Shown: positions 7,198-16,300 of the stretch, in pieces
Numbering within the stretch: the first letter of the stretch is position 1
How the letters are laid out: the number at the start of each line of letters is the position of its first letter
DNA from: Bacteroidota bacterium
GTDB lineage: Bacteria > Bacteroidota > Bacteroidia > B-17B0 > Aurantibacillaceae
DNA: 64,000 bases
Direction: 5' to 3'
Assembly: GCA_021155905.1 (NCBI GenBank)
Contig: JAJNBG010000002.1
Span: forward strand, 1 to 64,000
The notes under the pieces: model-generated
The model's input: the letters and a program-made list of their open reading frames with translations, nothing else
What the model was told of the DNA's origin: nothing
The model's database searches: none
Position numbers and translations under genes: made by a program

Positions 7198-7986
7198 TTA
7201 AGAATTCAGTTTCTTATTCCCCTGCTTTTTAATGACTTCCATTTCTACCTGCAGGTTACGCAACATGCTCATAATGCTACCTACATTTAATTCTTCTTCA
7301 CGGTAATCGGTCATGTTAATGCAACAGGTATATTCCCATACTTCTAACACGTCTTTTAAATTGACATTAAACGGCGGGTATATTTTGTTATCGGAATGGC
7401 ATTCCATAAATCCTTTTTTAGTGTTCACATTAAAGATACGTTTATACGAAATCCCATCTTCTTTGGTCACGACTATATAAGTTTGCCCGTTTTTAATATC
7501 CTCAACTCTATCAAGGTATTTAGCTACTACAAATGAGCCTTCCTTAATTGGCGGCATACTGTCGCCTTTAATTGGAAAAGCACGGTGTTTGCCTGAAGGT
7601 AAAAATGGTAATTTCATACGCGGTAATCGTTCCATGTATTCAGGATCGGCGTATCCCCTTAAATAGCCGGCACTGGCTTTTAAAGGAACTAACTCTACCG
7701 CATCACGGCCATCTTCGTCAATTACGACAGGAAAAAGCATACGGTTCTTCCCAATTTTCATTAAGCCGTCAAGATTGGTTTTGGTCAAATCACCACGTAC
7801 CAATGCATCAACCGCTATGTGAAAAAAATCGGAGATCGCAATTAATAAGTCAATCGACGGTTCGTTACGGTTTTCTTCGTAAGCGCCAAGGCGGGAACGG
7901 GTGATGCCGAGATTATCTGCCAGTTGCTCCTGCGACAGGCCTTTTTGCAAACGCAGGAATTTTAAATTACTAAATATTTTGCTCAT
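7198..7986 (-). CDS. XRE-family repressor with S24 (LexA/CI-like) peptidase domain
   Basis: A 262-residue regulator. Residues 5-60 are an XRE helix-turn-helix ('LRLQKGLSQEQLADNLG', 'ITRSRLGAYEENRNEPS'). The C-terminal half is an S24 fold: 'FPIKGDSMPPIKEGSFVVA' holds the nucleophile serine and 'EDGISYKRIF' the catalytic lysine. An Ala-Gly pair sits in 'KASAGYLRGY', at the place where LexA and CI self-cleave. It may therefore be inactivated by RecA-stimulated autocleavage, though many Bacteroidota members of this family have not been shown to cleave. Two matching palindromes in its upstream region suggest autorepression. It is alone on its transcript, with no phage genes nearby, so it is more likely a chromosomal stress regulator than a prophage repressor. 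Confidence 0.88.
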   Translation of the reverse strand: MSKIFSNLKFLRLQKGLSQEQLADNLGITRSRLGAYEENRNEPSIDLLIAISDFFHIAVDALVRGDLTKTNLDGLMKIGKNRMLFPVVIDEDGRDAVELVPLKASAGYLRGYADPEYMERLPRMKLPFLPSGKHRAFPIKGDSMPPIKEGSFVVAKYLDRVEDIKNGQTYIVVTKEDGISYKRIFNVNTKKGFMECHSDNKIYPPFNVNLKDVLEVWEYTCCINMTDYREEELNVGSIMSMLRNLQVEMEVIKKQGNKKLNS

Positions 7987-7997
7987 GATTTTAAATT

Positions 7998-8037
7998 GCT
8001 ACAAATTATAGCACGAATATACTACATTAAATAGTAT
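7998..8037. promoter_or_regulatory. Tandem palindromic operator candidates for the XRE-S24 regulator
   Basis: CTACAAATTATAG (7999-8011) and CTACATTAAATAG (8022-8034) both fit CTA-N7-TAG and share CTACA on the left. The second is extended to ATACTA/TAGTAT. Their centres are 23 nt apart, about two helical turns, directly upstream of the regulator start at 7986. Confidence 0.5.
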
Positions 8038-8161
8038 TTTTGTAAAAGGTTTTTGTTAATTTTTTAAATTTGTTGTTAGTGCCATGGGTTTTGTGGATGG
8101 GTTTCTCCTGTCTACGAAACCTTTGTTTTTAGACGGGATAATTACTTCTGTTCGGTTGTCC

Positions 8162-8181
8162 GTTCGAGCGGAGTCGAGAAC
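8162..8181 (-). repeat. Dispersed palindromic element, GTTC/GAAC arms (copy D, left flank of the GIY-YIG unit)
   Basis: On the minus strand: GTTC, core TCGACTCCGCTC, GAAC. Bases 8163-8180 are an exact inverted copy of 8514-8531. Confidence 0.85.
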
Positions 8182-8190
8182 CAGTAGAAT

Positions 8191-8542
8191 ATGAGAGTAA
8201 AATATTTATATGTTTATATATTAAAATGTAGTGACGGAACTTATTATACGGCATAACTAATAATATTGAAAAAAGGTTCCGCAGCATAACGAAGGAACAA
8301 ATAAGGAAGCTTATACTTATTCAAGGTGTCCAGTTGAACTTGTATTTTGCGAATTATTTACTGATTATAATTTAGCAATACAATGGGAAACCGGAATAAA
8401 GAAATGGGGTTCTAAAAAGAAAGAAGCTTTGATAAACTCTGATTGGAAACGATTGCGGGAAGAGGCTCAATGTAAGAATGAGCGTTCACATATTTTTTTA
8501 GATAGTGGAAAGCTTCTCGACTCCGCTCGAAGTGACAATTAA
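8191..8542 (+). pseudogene. GIY-YIG endonuclease pseudogene (two frameshifts)
   Basis: The small single-domain GIY-YIG nuclease family (UvrC-like, about 100 aa) is readable in three frames. Frame 1 from ATG 8191 gives MRVKYLYVYILKCSDGTYYT. After a missing base near 8250 the next frame gives GITNNIEKRF. After a second missing base near 8282 the third frame gives HNEGTNKEAYTYSRCPVELV and 'AIQWETGIKKWGSKKKEALI', ending at TAA 8542. The YVYIL...YYTGIT pair, the arginine of 'EKRF' and the glutamate of 'QWETGIKKW' are family hallmarks. The last codons lie in repeat copy E and read LLDSARSD. Both lesions are single-base losses at GG and CC runs, so sequencing error is possible; if real, the nuclease is dead. 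Exact inverted repeats lie on both sides. Confidence 0.82.
8512..8536 (+). repeat. Dispersed palindromic element, CTTC/GAAG arms (copy E, right flank of the GIY-YIG unit)
   Basis: CTTC (8513-8516), core TCGACTCCGCTC (8517-8528), GAAG (8529-8532). It is identical in reverse complement to copy A, and inverted relative to copy D. Confidence 0.85.
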
Positions 8543-8729
8543 GCTTTAATTCCCTTAAAAGCACGACTTGCATGCACTTATTACATGCGAAAATCATATG
8601 AGCATATTTTAGCTGAGGAGCTATATTTTTCAGGTGCTTAACAAAAGTTTAGCAAAGAGGGTAGGTGACCGACTTAACTTTGAATCAAAAAATAAGTCCA
8701 TTGATAAAAATAAAACCTGAATTAAGCCC

Positions 8730-9818
8730 TTGAGAACGTCCTGGAAATATTTGTTAAGTCTTAGTCTCCTCTTTCAGTTGATCACTTCCTGTTTTGCGCC
8801 TCTTAAATTTGAAACCGCTAATCCTAATGCTCCAAAACCGGGCCCACCGGATTATGCTTTACATAAATACTGGTTGGCATTGCCGGAGATGACCGATAGC
8901 GCCGACCTTGTCATAAAAAACTCGGCATTAAACGATCTTCAGGCTTCTGCTAAAGCAGATGTTTTTTACGTTCATCCTACCACCTATATTTATGGAAAGG
9001 CGTGGAATTCCAATATCAATGATCCGGCTGGCCTGTTAACAGAAAGTTCTCCCGTGAAAAACCAGGCGAGCATTTTTAATGGCAGCTGCAGGGTTTATGC
9101 ACCGCGGTACAGACAGGCAGAATTCCTGACCTATGTAGCTTTTTACAAAAAACAGGCGCAGGTATTCGACGTTGCTTATAACGATGTGAAAAAAGCTTTT
9201 TTATATTACATCAATAACTATAATAACGGCCGTCCGTTTATCATTGCATCTCATAGCCAGGGTACTGACCACGCTATCCGCTTGTGCCGGGAACTGATTG
9301 AAAAAGATTCTTCATTACGTAAACGCTTTGTAGTAGCTTACCTGGTGGGCTCTGTAATTAAAGAAGGAGATTTTACTGATTTGGTTCCCTGTGATTCTGC
9401 TAATCAAACAGATTGCTATGTGACATGGAATACGACCAGATGGGGTGAGGTTACTTTTTTCGGAAAGCCGGTTTTAAATGCGGTTTGTGTAAATCCACTC
9501 AGCTGGAAGCGAAGCAGAGAAACAATTTCTCATGAGTATAACCAGGGCGGAGTATCGACGTCGTTTGATAAAATAGACAGGGGTTTAACCGGTGCCAAAA
9601 TTTCTCCAAATGGTCTTTTATGGGTGCATAAACCAAAAAGAAGCAAGAAGGAATACCCAAGAATTAATAAACGCAACTATCATTCCGTAGACTATAATTG
9701 GTTTTACATGAATGTCAGGGAAAATGTGAGGGACAGAATTGATTCGTATTTTTTAGGCAGAGATACAGTTGACCGGTCACTAACCAACAGAGACTCTCAT
9801 GCAGAGATCCCAAGGTAG
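8730..9818 (+). CDS. DUF3089 lipoprotein, alpha/beta-hydrolase-like
   Basis: A 362-residue protein with a lipoprotein signal: 'WKYLLSLSLLFQLITSCF' with Cys21 as the likely lipidated residue, so membrane-anchored outside the cytoplasm. The body matches the DUF3089 family: 'ADVFYVHPTTYIYGKAWN', 'RVYAPRYRQAEF', and the nucleophile elbow 'IIASHSQGTDHA' (S-H-S-Q-G), as in alpha/beta hydrolases. The likely activity is a lipase or esterase, but no substrate is known. The start is a TTG at 8730; no in-frame ATG gives a signal peptide, so TTG is the best choice. It converges on elaA with an 11-nt gap. The upstream gap carries the GIY-YIG pseudogene unit. Confidence 0.85.
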   Translation: MRTSWKYLLSLSLLFQLITSCFAPLKFETANPNAPKPGPPDYALHKYWLALPEMTDSADLVIKNSALNDLQASAKADVFYVHPTTYIYGKAWNSNINDPAGLLTESSPVKNQASIFNGSCRVYAPRYRQAEFLTYVAFYKKQAQVFDVAYNDVKKAFLYYINNYNNGRPFIIASHSQGTDHAIRLCRELIEKDSSLRKRFVVAYLVGSVIKEGDFTDLVPCDSANQTDCYVTWNTTRWGEVTFFGKPVLNAVCVNPLSWKRSRETISHEYNQGGVSTSFDKIDRGLTGAKISPNGLLWVHKPKRSKKEYPRINKRNYHSVDYNWFYMNVRENVRDRIDSYFLGRDTVDRSLTNRDSHAEIPR

Positions 9819-9829
9819 GATCTAAGGAA

Positions 9830-10279
9830 TTACTTTCTCAACCTCATGGTTCTATGAGGAATATTATCTTCCAGGTACTCTTCTCCTTCAGGCACAAAAC
9901 CAAGATTTTGGTAAAAACGATCCAGGTAAGACTGGGCGCCAATCACAATCACGTTTGACCCAAATAATTTTTTTATTTGAGCAATACTGTATTCCATTAA
10001 TAATTTTCCGTAACCCGATTGGCGAACAGAAGGATGAGTCACCACTCTGCCGATAGAGGGCTCTGATTCATAAGAAATACCCGGAGGGACAAGGCGTGTA
10101 CACGCCACCAGTTTCCCGTTTTCATAACCGAGTACATGATAGCATTTCTCATCTTTGTTATCCATGTCGAGGTACACACAATTCTGTTCTACCACAAACA
10201 CTTCAGAGCGCAATTGCAATAGTTGATATAGCTCAGTGTTACTGAGTTCTTTAAATGACTTGGTAATGAATGAAATCAT
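9830..10279 (-). CDS. elaA: ElaA-type GNAT N-acetyltransferase
   Basis: A 149-residue cytoplasmic acetyltransferase. It has the ElaA signature: 'LYQLLQLRSEVFVVEQNCVY' followed by 'D.DNKDEKCYHVLGY' and the acetyl-CoA loop 'IGRVVTHPSVRQSGYGKLLM' (GNAT motif A, R/Q-x-x-G-x-G/A). The C-terminus 'SYLDRFYQNLGFVPEGEEYL' is the standard GNAT motif B. The substrate of ElaA is unknown. It lies downstream of the MFS and CoA-binding genes in the same direction, but repeat copy F separates them by 85 nt, so co-transcription is uncertain. Confidence 0.9.
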   Translation of the reverse strand: MISFITKSFKELSNTELYQLLQLRSEVFVVEQNCVYLDMDNKDEKCYHVLGYENGKLVACTRLVPPGISYESEPSIGRVVTHPSVRQSGYGKLLMEYSIAQIKKLFGSNVIVIGAQSYLDRFYQNLGFVPEGEEYLEDNIPHRTMRLRK

Positions 10280-10309
10280 AATTATAAAAGCACTTGCAAT
10301 TTGTTCTCA

Positions 10310-10334
10310 CACTTCGACTCTGCTCAGTGTGACA
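10310..10334 (+). repeat. Dispersed palindromic element, CACT/AGTG arms (copy F)
   Basis: CACT (10310-10313), core TCGACTCTGCTC (10314-10325), AGTG (10326-10329), then TGACA. It lies between elaA and the CoA-binding protein gene. Confidence 0.8.
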
Positions 10335-10364
10335 TCCTGAAATTACAAGCGCGACTTGCGAAAA

Positions 10365-10733
10365 TTAATATTCTTTGATGGCCAACATAACAAGGGTGCA
10401 GGCATGAAGAGTCTGAATACCTTTACTTTCGGCCAGGGATTCAAATTCGGCATTTTCGGTACCCGGATTAAAAATAATACGTTTGGGTTTCAATGACAGG
10501 ATGTAGTCTGTCCAGGCGTGCTGATGAGCGGGACCGACATATAAGGTGACGGTATCCACATCTTCAATAGCCGGCCTATCGGTTATGATATCCACATCGT
10601 GTATTGTTCCATTACGGAGTCCCACTGGGTAAACGGTGTGTCCGTGTTTATGGAGACTGAAGGTTGCCTTAAAGCTATACCTTTCCGGGCTCGGCGATGC
10701 GCCGATCACCACTGTTGTTTTATTCTTCGACAT
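10365..10733 (-). CDS. CoA-binding protein (YccU-like)
   Basis: A 122-residue single-domain protein of the CoA_binding_2 family (Rossmann-like). It has the N-terminal nucleotide loop 'VVIGASPSPERYSFKA', the middle strand 'VDTVTLYVGPAHQHAW' and the terminal 'IIFNPGTENAEFESLA...GI' segment typical of YccU/YbiF-like proteins. These bind CoA through the glycine-rich loop, and the physiological role is poorly known. Its start overlaps the end of the MFS transporter gene by 14 nt, so the two are translationally coupled. A link to transport of a CoA-activated metabolite is only a guess. Confidence 0.88.
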   Translation of the reverse strand: MSKNKTTVVIGASPSPERYSFKATFSLHKHGHTVYPVGLRNGTIHDVDIITDRPAIEDVDTVTLYVGPAHQHAWTDYILSLKPKRIIFNPGTENAEFESLAESKGIQTLHACTLVMLAIKEY

Positions 10734-11988
10734 AATTTAAATCTTTTGCAAATGTTTCTTCTAAAAAATAGAGAGCAACAAATCCTATTCCAATGATGAT
10801 ACAACCTGTGATTTTTGTAGCTAATAATTTATCCACTGCAAACACGGAAATGACCAGGTTCAATAACAGTGAAATTAAAATAGTGGAAGCGCGTACAAAA
10901 TTTGGCGCCGTTGTAGTGGCTGTTGCACGAATATTGGTTCCGAATAATTCTGATGCTGTACTGATGAAAACCGCCCAGTAACCGGTAGCAAAACCAATAA
11001 ACGTGACAATGGTGTAAAATACAAATACGGAAGTTCCTCCATATAAAAAGTAAAGCACTGTGCCCAGCGTAGTGAGAGATAAGAAAAGAGCAAGCGCTTT
11101 TTTTCGGGACCTCAGCCATTGGCTGATTAAACCAGAAGCTATATCACCAACGGTGATGCCCGCATATGCAAACATAATGGCTCTTCCGGCAGAAATGGAT
11201 TTTTCTGGCAGCCCCATCATTTCGCTTAGTTCAGGTGAAAACAAAACCAAAGTTCCCATTACGTACCACACCGGTACAGTCACAAAAATAATACAGAGGT
11301 ATTTTACTATACTTTTTTGACTGGAGAATAATTGCAGGATATTTCCTTTTTTAACGTTGCTTTCTGCTTTAATGGCCGCAAACATTCCTGATTCAAAAAC
11401 ACCGATCCGAAGTACCAGCAAAGCCAATCCCATTCCTCCTCCCAGAAAAAATGAATTACGCCAGTTGGTAATGACTTCACCCATAAATCCTGCAACTACT
11501 GCTCCGAATACTCCGACAGTCGCTACAATCATAGTTCCGTAACCGCGCTTTTCCTTGCTCATACTTTCGCTGACTAAAGTAATACCGGCTCCTAATTCAC
11601 CAGCCAGACCAAAGCCCGAAACAAAACGCAATACCATATAAGCATTTGTGCTATGTACCATGCCATTTAAAATGTTGGCAATGGAGTACACTAAAATAGA
11701 TCCGAACAACACAGATAGACGGCCTTTTTTATCACCAAGAATTCCCCAGAAAATGCCTCCAAACAGCATTCCTGCCATTTGCCAGTTGAGCAACAGTTTG
11801 CCATAAATAAGGTTTAAGGTTTTTTTGACAGAGTCAGAAATGCCCGGGTATTGTTCAGGCAAAATTTCATTAAGACTATCAAAACGCTCTACGCCAAATA
11901 ATAACAGATCGTATATATCAACGAAGTAACCCAGGGCTGCGACGATGATGAGTTTGTTTAAGTTCTTATTCGGGTTGGGTTGCTTCAT
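10720..11988 (-). CDS. MFS transporter
   Basis: A 422-residue inner-membrane protein with about 12 hydrophobic helices. The family loop between TM2 and TM3 is clear: 'FWGILGDKKGRLSVLF' (G-x-x-x-D-x-x-G-R-[KR]). A second signature follows TM4, 'RFVSGFGLAGELGAG', as in the metabolite:H+ symporter (MHS) and SLC22-like branches, which import organic acids or sugars. The open frame extends to TTG 12012 through repeat copy G; the ATG at 11988 gives the usual short cytoplasmic N-terminus 'MKQPNPNKNLNKLIIV', so I take it as the start. It overlaps the CoA-binding gene by 14 nt. Substrate unknown. Confidence 0.88.
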   Translation of the reverse strand: MKQPNPNKNLNKLIIVAALGYFVDIYDLLLFGVERFDSLNEILPEQYPGISDSVKKTLNLIYGKLLLNWQMAGMLFGGIFWGILGDKKGRLSVLFGSILVYSIANILNGMVHSTNAYMVLRFVSGFGLAGELGAGITLVSESMSKEKRGYGTMIVATVGVFGAVVAGFMGEVITNWRNSFFLGGGMGLALLVLRIGVFESGMFAAIKAESNVKKGNILQLFSSQKSIVKYLCIIFVTVPVWYVMGTLVLFSPELSEMMGLPEKSISAGRAIMFAYAGITVGDIASGLISQWLRSRKKALALFLSLTTLGTVLYFLYGGTSVFVFYTIVTFIGFATGYWAVFISTASELFGTNIRATATTTAPNFVRASTILISLLLNLVISVFAVDKLLATKITGCIIIGIGFVALYFLEETFAKDLNYVEE

Positions 11989-11998
11989 TATTTTTTGT

Positions 11999-12023
11999 TT
12001 ATCCTTCGACAAGTTCAGGATAA
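11999..12023. repeat. Dispersed palindromic element, TTATCCT/AGGATAA arms (copy G)
   Basis: TTATCCT (11999-12005), core TCGACAAGTTC (12006-12016), AGGATAA (12017-12023): a 7-bp perfect stem with a variant core. It sits directly upstream of the MFS gene. Confidence 0.7.
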
Positions 12024-12206
12024 TTCAAATTTACAAAAAAGACAAGAAGGAACTAATGTTTGAGCCTTAAAGGCATTATTTATATTTATTTTTTTTCTGA
12101 CGAAGGAAATAAATCCCGATACATTTTAAATGAAAATAAACCAGACTATTGTGTGTAATTTTGTGTAGTGCAGCCTCCCTCTTGGTCTCTTTGCCTTCAG
12201 ATCCCT

Positions 12207-13295
12207 TTAAACAAACTTATCGCCTTTTTGTACTTTAACGTCGTTAACGAAATTACGGATCTGCTGCTCGTCCTGTTTTTTACAAACCATTAAAACACCA
12301 TCGGACTCTACGACGATGTAATCTTCAAGTCCCTGTAACACGACTAGCTTATCGCTGGGAACATGCACGATGCAATCTTTACAGTTGTACTGGATAATGT
12401 TTTTTCCAACCAGAGCATTATTTCCTTTATCGTGCTTAATGTGAGAATACAATGAGCCCCAGGTGCCAAGATCGCTCCACCCAATTATAGAAGAACGTAC
12501 ATATACGTTTTTTGCTTTTTCCATTAAGGAATAATCAATGGAAATATTTTTGCAAACATTGTATGCCAATTTGATGAAATCTTTTTCCTTAGGAGTATTG
12601 TAAAACTCAATACCTTCTTTAAATACATTGGCCAGTTCGGGATCATTTTGCTCGAGTGAAGCAATAACACTTTTGGTGCTCCAGATAAAGATCCCTGAAT
12701 TCCAAAGAAAATCTCCGTTTTCCATGAAAAACTTAGCCATGTCATGATCTGGTTTTTCAATGAATGTTTTTACTTTGTACATGCGCTTGTCTTTTTCTTC
12801 AACAGGCGAATCGATAAATTGAATGTAGCCGTAACCGGTATCAGGCCTGGAAGGCTTAATCCCTAGTGTTACCAGACAATCTTCATTTTTAGCCTTGGCA
12901 TAACAGGATTTAATCGCTTTAATATATGTATCTTCCTTAGTGATCAGGTGATCGGAAGGTGCAACAACCGTAATGGCTTTTGGGTTAAGTTTATGAATTT
13001 TATATGACGCATAAGCCACGCAGGGAGCCGTATTTTTACGGGCAGGTTCTGTGAGGATATTTGCTTTTGGTAAATCAGGTAACTGCTCGGCAACCAAAGC
13101 TTCATAGCTTTCACTGGTAACCACGTAAATGTTTGATGCGGGACATAACTCTCTGAAACGGTCAAAGGTTTGTTGTATCAGCGTTCTGCCGGTTCCCAGA
13201 ATATCAAGAAATTGTTTGGGGTGAGCAGTGGTACTCATTGGCCAGAAACGCGTTCCAACTCCACCTGCCATTATAATACAGTACTGATTCTTCAT
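12207..13295 (-). CDS. manC: Mannose-1-phosphate guanylyltransferase
   Basis: A 362-residue enzyme that makes GDP-mannose from mannose 1-phosphate and GTP, feeding GDP-mannose/GDP-fucose polysaccharide synthesis. The nucleotide-binding signature is at residues 9-28 ('IMAGGVGTRFWPMSTTAHPK', with QFLDI following), the acidic catalytic region is 'VVAPSDHLI', and 'VKTFIEKPD' is the sugar-phosphate-binding lysine motif. It is the short form lacking the C-terminal phosphomannose isomerase domain of bifunctional ManC/AlgA. A beta-helix-like C-terminal tail ('IIQYNCKDCIVHVPSDKLVV') is present. It is monocistronic, with no other sugar-nucleotide genes beside it. Confidence 0.93.
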   Translation of the reverse strand: MKNQYCIIMAGGVGTRFWPMSTTAHPKQFLDILGTGRTLIQQTFDRFRELCPASNIYVVTSESYEALVAEQLPDLPKANILTEPARKNTAPCVAYASYKIHKLNPKAITVVAPSDHLITKEDTYIKAIKSCYAKAKNEDCLVTLGIKPSRPDTGYGYIQFIDSPVEEKDKRMYKVKTFIEKPDHDMAKFFMENGDFLWNSGIFIWSTKSVIASLEQNDPELANVFKEGIEFYNTPKEKDFIKLAYNVCKNISIDYSLMEKAKNVYVRSSIIGWSDLGTWGSLYSHIKHDKGNNALVGKNIIQYNCKDCIVHVPSDKLVVLQGLEDYIVVESDGVLMVCKKQDEQQIRNFVNDVKVQKGDKFV

Positions 13296-13352
13296 AAAAA
13301 TAGAGCACTAATTTAAACAAAAATAATGGGGATAAAAAATTAAAAACAGGCA

Positions 13353-16300
13353 TCAAATCCTGATTCCAATCACTAAAACATCATCAATTTGTTCCGCTTC
13401 ATCTTTCCAGTCCATGAAGGCATCCATGAGCTTTTGCTTTTGAACTTCCATTGGAGACTCCACATTTTCGAGTAAGGTTCTCTGAAGATTTGTGAGCATG
13501 AATTTTTTACCTTTCGGGCCTCCGAACTGATCGGCATAACCGTCACTGAACAGGTACAGGCAATCACCTTCGTTTACAGGTACCACATGATTCTGGTAAA
13601 CCCTGCTTTCTTCCAGTTCTAATCCTCCGATCGGATATTTTGTAGCCTTAATAATTTCCAATTCATAGCCTTTGTCTTTTCGATAAATCCAGAGTGGTCT
13701 GTTTGCACCAGCGTACTGAATTTCGCCGGCGTTTGAATTAAAGGCACAAAGTGTAATGTCCATACCGTCCCTTCTTTCAAATTCTTTGGCATTCTGATTC
13801 AGGGCAATTTTCACTCCTTTATGTAGTTCCAGTAAAATATCTCCTGGTGCAGTGATCTTTTTTTCGTTGACAATCTCATTAAGCAGGGTATTTCCCACGA
13901 TACTCATAAAAGCTCCCGGAACACCATGACCTGTACAATCCACAGCAGCAATAAAACGCGTGTCCCCATTCCTGGCAAACCAGTAAAAGTCTCCACTTAC
14001 AATATCTTTTGGCATGTATAGTACAAAACTGTTTTGGAATAAATTACCAATTTCACTCAGGTTAGGTAATAATGCTTCCTGAATATTTTTAGCGTATTTA
14101 ATACTGTCGGTAATCTCAATGTTATGATGTTCGATTACTGTTTTTTGCTCAATTACCTCTTTATTAATGATCTCAACTTTTTCTTTTTCTTCACGTAATT
14201 CTTTGGTACGTTCTGTTACCTGTAATTCCAGTTTCTGTTTATCCGCGATTAATTTTTTAGTACGCATGGAGTTATATAGCCAGATGCCTGCAATCAGTGT
14301 AATGGCCGAAAGCGTATAGAACCACCAGGTTTTGTACCAGGGCGGAGAAATGATAAATTCATAACTGACAGGTTCTGTATTCCATAAACCATCATTGTTC
14401 ATAGCTTTCACCATAAATTTATAATGACCAGGGGGCAGGGAAGAGAACGTCGCTTCCGTTTTGGAAGTGGGAGGAGTCCAGGAGTCGTTTTCCAAGCCTT
14501 CCAGTTTGTACTGGTACATTACTTTTTCCGGTGCGGTTAAACTCACACCAATGAAATGAAAAGTAACGTGATTTTTATTAAACGGCAGGTTTAAATTTTT
14601 CGGTAACAAGCTTGTGGAATCAAGGCCGTTTGTGTACTTGGATAAATCTTCCTGTCCGAAAAATAATTTTACATTGTTGATTTTGGTAAGTGCTTCTTTG
14701 GTATTTTTTTTATCAAAACGAGGATCATAAATTTCCAGTCCATTGATGGTACCGATCAGGATTCTTCCGTCTTTGTCTTTAAAACTGGCATTTGAATTTG
14801 ATTCTACACTGATTAATCCGTCTTCTTTACCAAAATGTTTAATGGTAATTTTTTTGTTATAAAAATCTTTTAGATCCAGGATATCAATCCCGGTGTTTGT
14901 GCCAATAAATAATCGTTGCAAATCATCTGTCTGGGAAAAGTTAATGAAGTTGGAGGTCAGACCATTTCTCTGAGAGATTTTAGTGAAGGTTGAATAGTCG
15001 TAATGAAACAAACCTTCTTCCGTACCAAACCATAGGTTTTGTTTATAGTCCTTAATGATATTGGATATCCTTCTGTTCGTGAAGTTATTCTTATCAGAAA
15101 ATAAGGTAATGTTTTCCTTGTCATACTTAACCACGCCATTCTCTGTCCCGACCCATAACGCACCCTGCTTATCTTCCCTCATACAAAATACGGGGAAAGG
15201 AATGTCAGTCTGTTTCAAGGCATTCACAGCGGTTGCTTCTGTAATTACTCCGTTTTGTAATTTGAAAAGGCCATTGTTGGTGCCTATCCAGATTATTTTT
15301 TTACTATCCTGAAACAGGGATAAAATGTATTGGTGTCTGAACCCAAAATCAGAAATGGTATTGAATTTTCCATTTTCATATACGCAAAGTCCATCCCTCG
15401 TTCCAAAATAGATCTTACCGTCTTCCGCGGCGAGTATAGCGTTAATGTCATTATCCGGAATGGCATTGATGTTCTTTTTGTCGAATTTATAATTTTCCAC
15501 GGATGCACCTCTGATTCTCGAGATACCTGCATTTCTCAGCGCCACCCAGTAATCACCTTTTTTATCCTGGATCACTGCATTCACGTAATTTTCAGGGAGC
15601 CCATCCTGTTTGGAATAATATACAAAACGATCCCCTGAATATTTGTAAACTCCTGAGCCATCTGTTCCCATCCAGATATTATTTTCCCTGTCTTCAAACA
15701 GGCACATAATGGAATTAAAGGTGAGTCCATTGCTGAGGTTATATCTTAAAAGGGAATAGTTGTGATATTTAAGGAGACCAATATCCGCTGAGCCGAATAA
15801 TTGCTCATTCTTTGAGGTGACGAGGATACTCCGGAAAGCGATATAAAACTGTCGGGGAATGTAATCTCCGACCCGCACATTGTTCTTTGTGTCAATCACG
15901 TTCAGGCCATTCACGGTTCCAATTAATATTTCTTTGCTGGCCGTTTCGCCTATCGAAAAAACAAAGGTTCCCTGTAGTCCGTTTGATTTATCAAAATGTG
16001 TAAACGAACTGTTTGCAGGGTTGTAGCAAATGGCACCATCATTAATAGTTGCAAACCACATCCGTTTTTGAGAATCAATAAAAATGGAGAATACCGAGGC
16101 TTTGTCCAGGATACTATCGAACTGGAAACGCCTGATTTTTTCATTCTGCAAAATGTAAACACCTTCCTGGGTGCCGATCCAGATCTTGTCTTCATCTTTT
16201 AAAAGTTTGAAGATCCAGCTGTTTTTTAATCCGTTTTTTTCATTATAATTTTTATAGGTAAATCCGTTGAACACGCTTAGTCCTTTGCTTGTTCCAAATA

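Noticed and set aside
7198-7986. Prophage repressor or LexA
   Set aside because: No phage genes are nearby, and the DNA-binding domain is XRE type, not the LexA winged helix; called an XRE-S24 regulator.
8412-8597. Minus-strand ORF of 61 codons containing HFERSREAF
   Set aside because: It is antisense to the GIY-YIG remnant and its middle is repeat copy E read backwards; no real gene.
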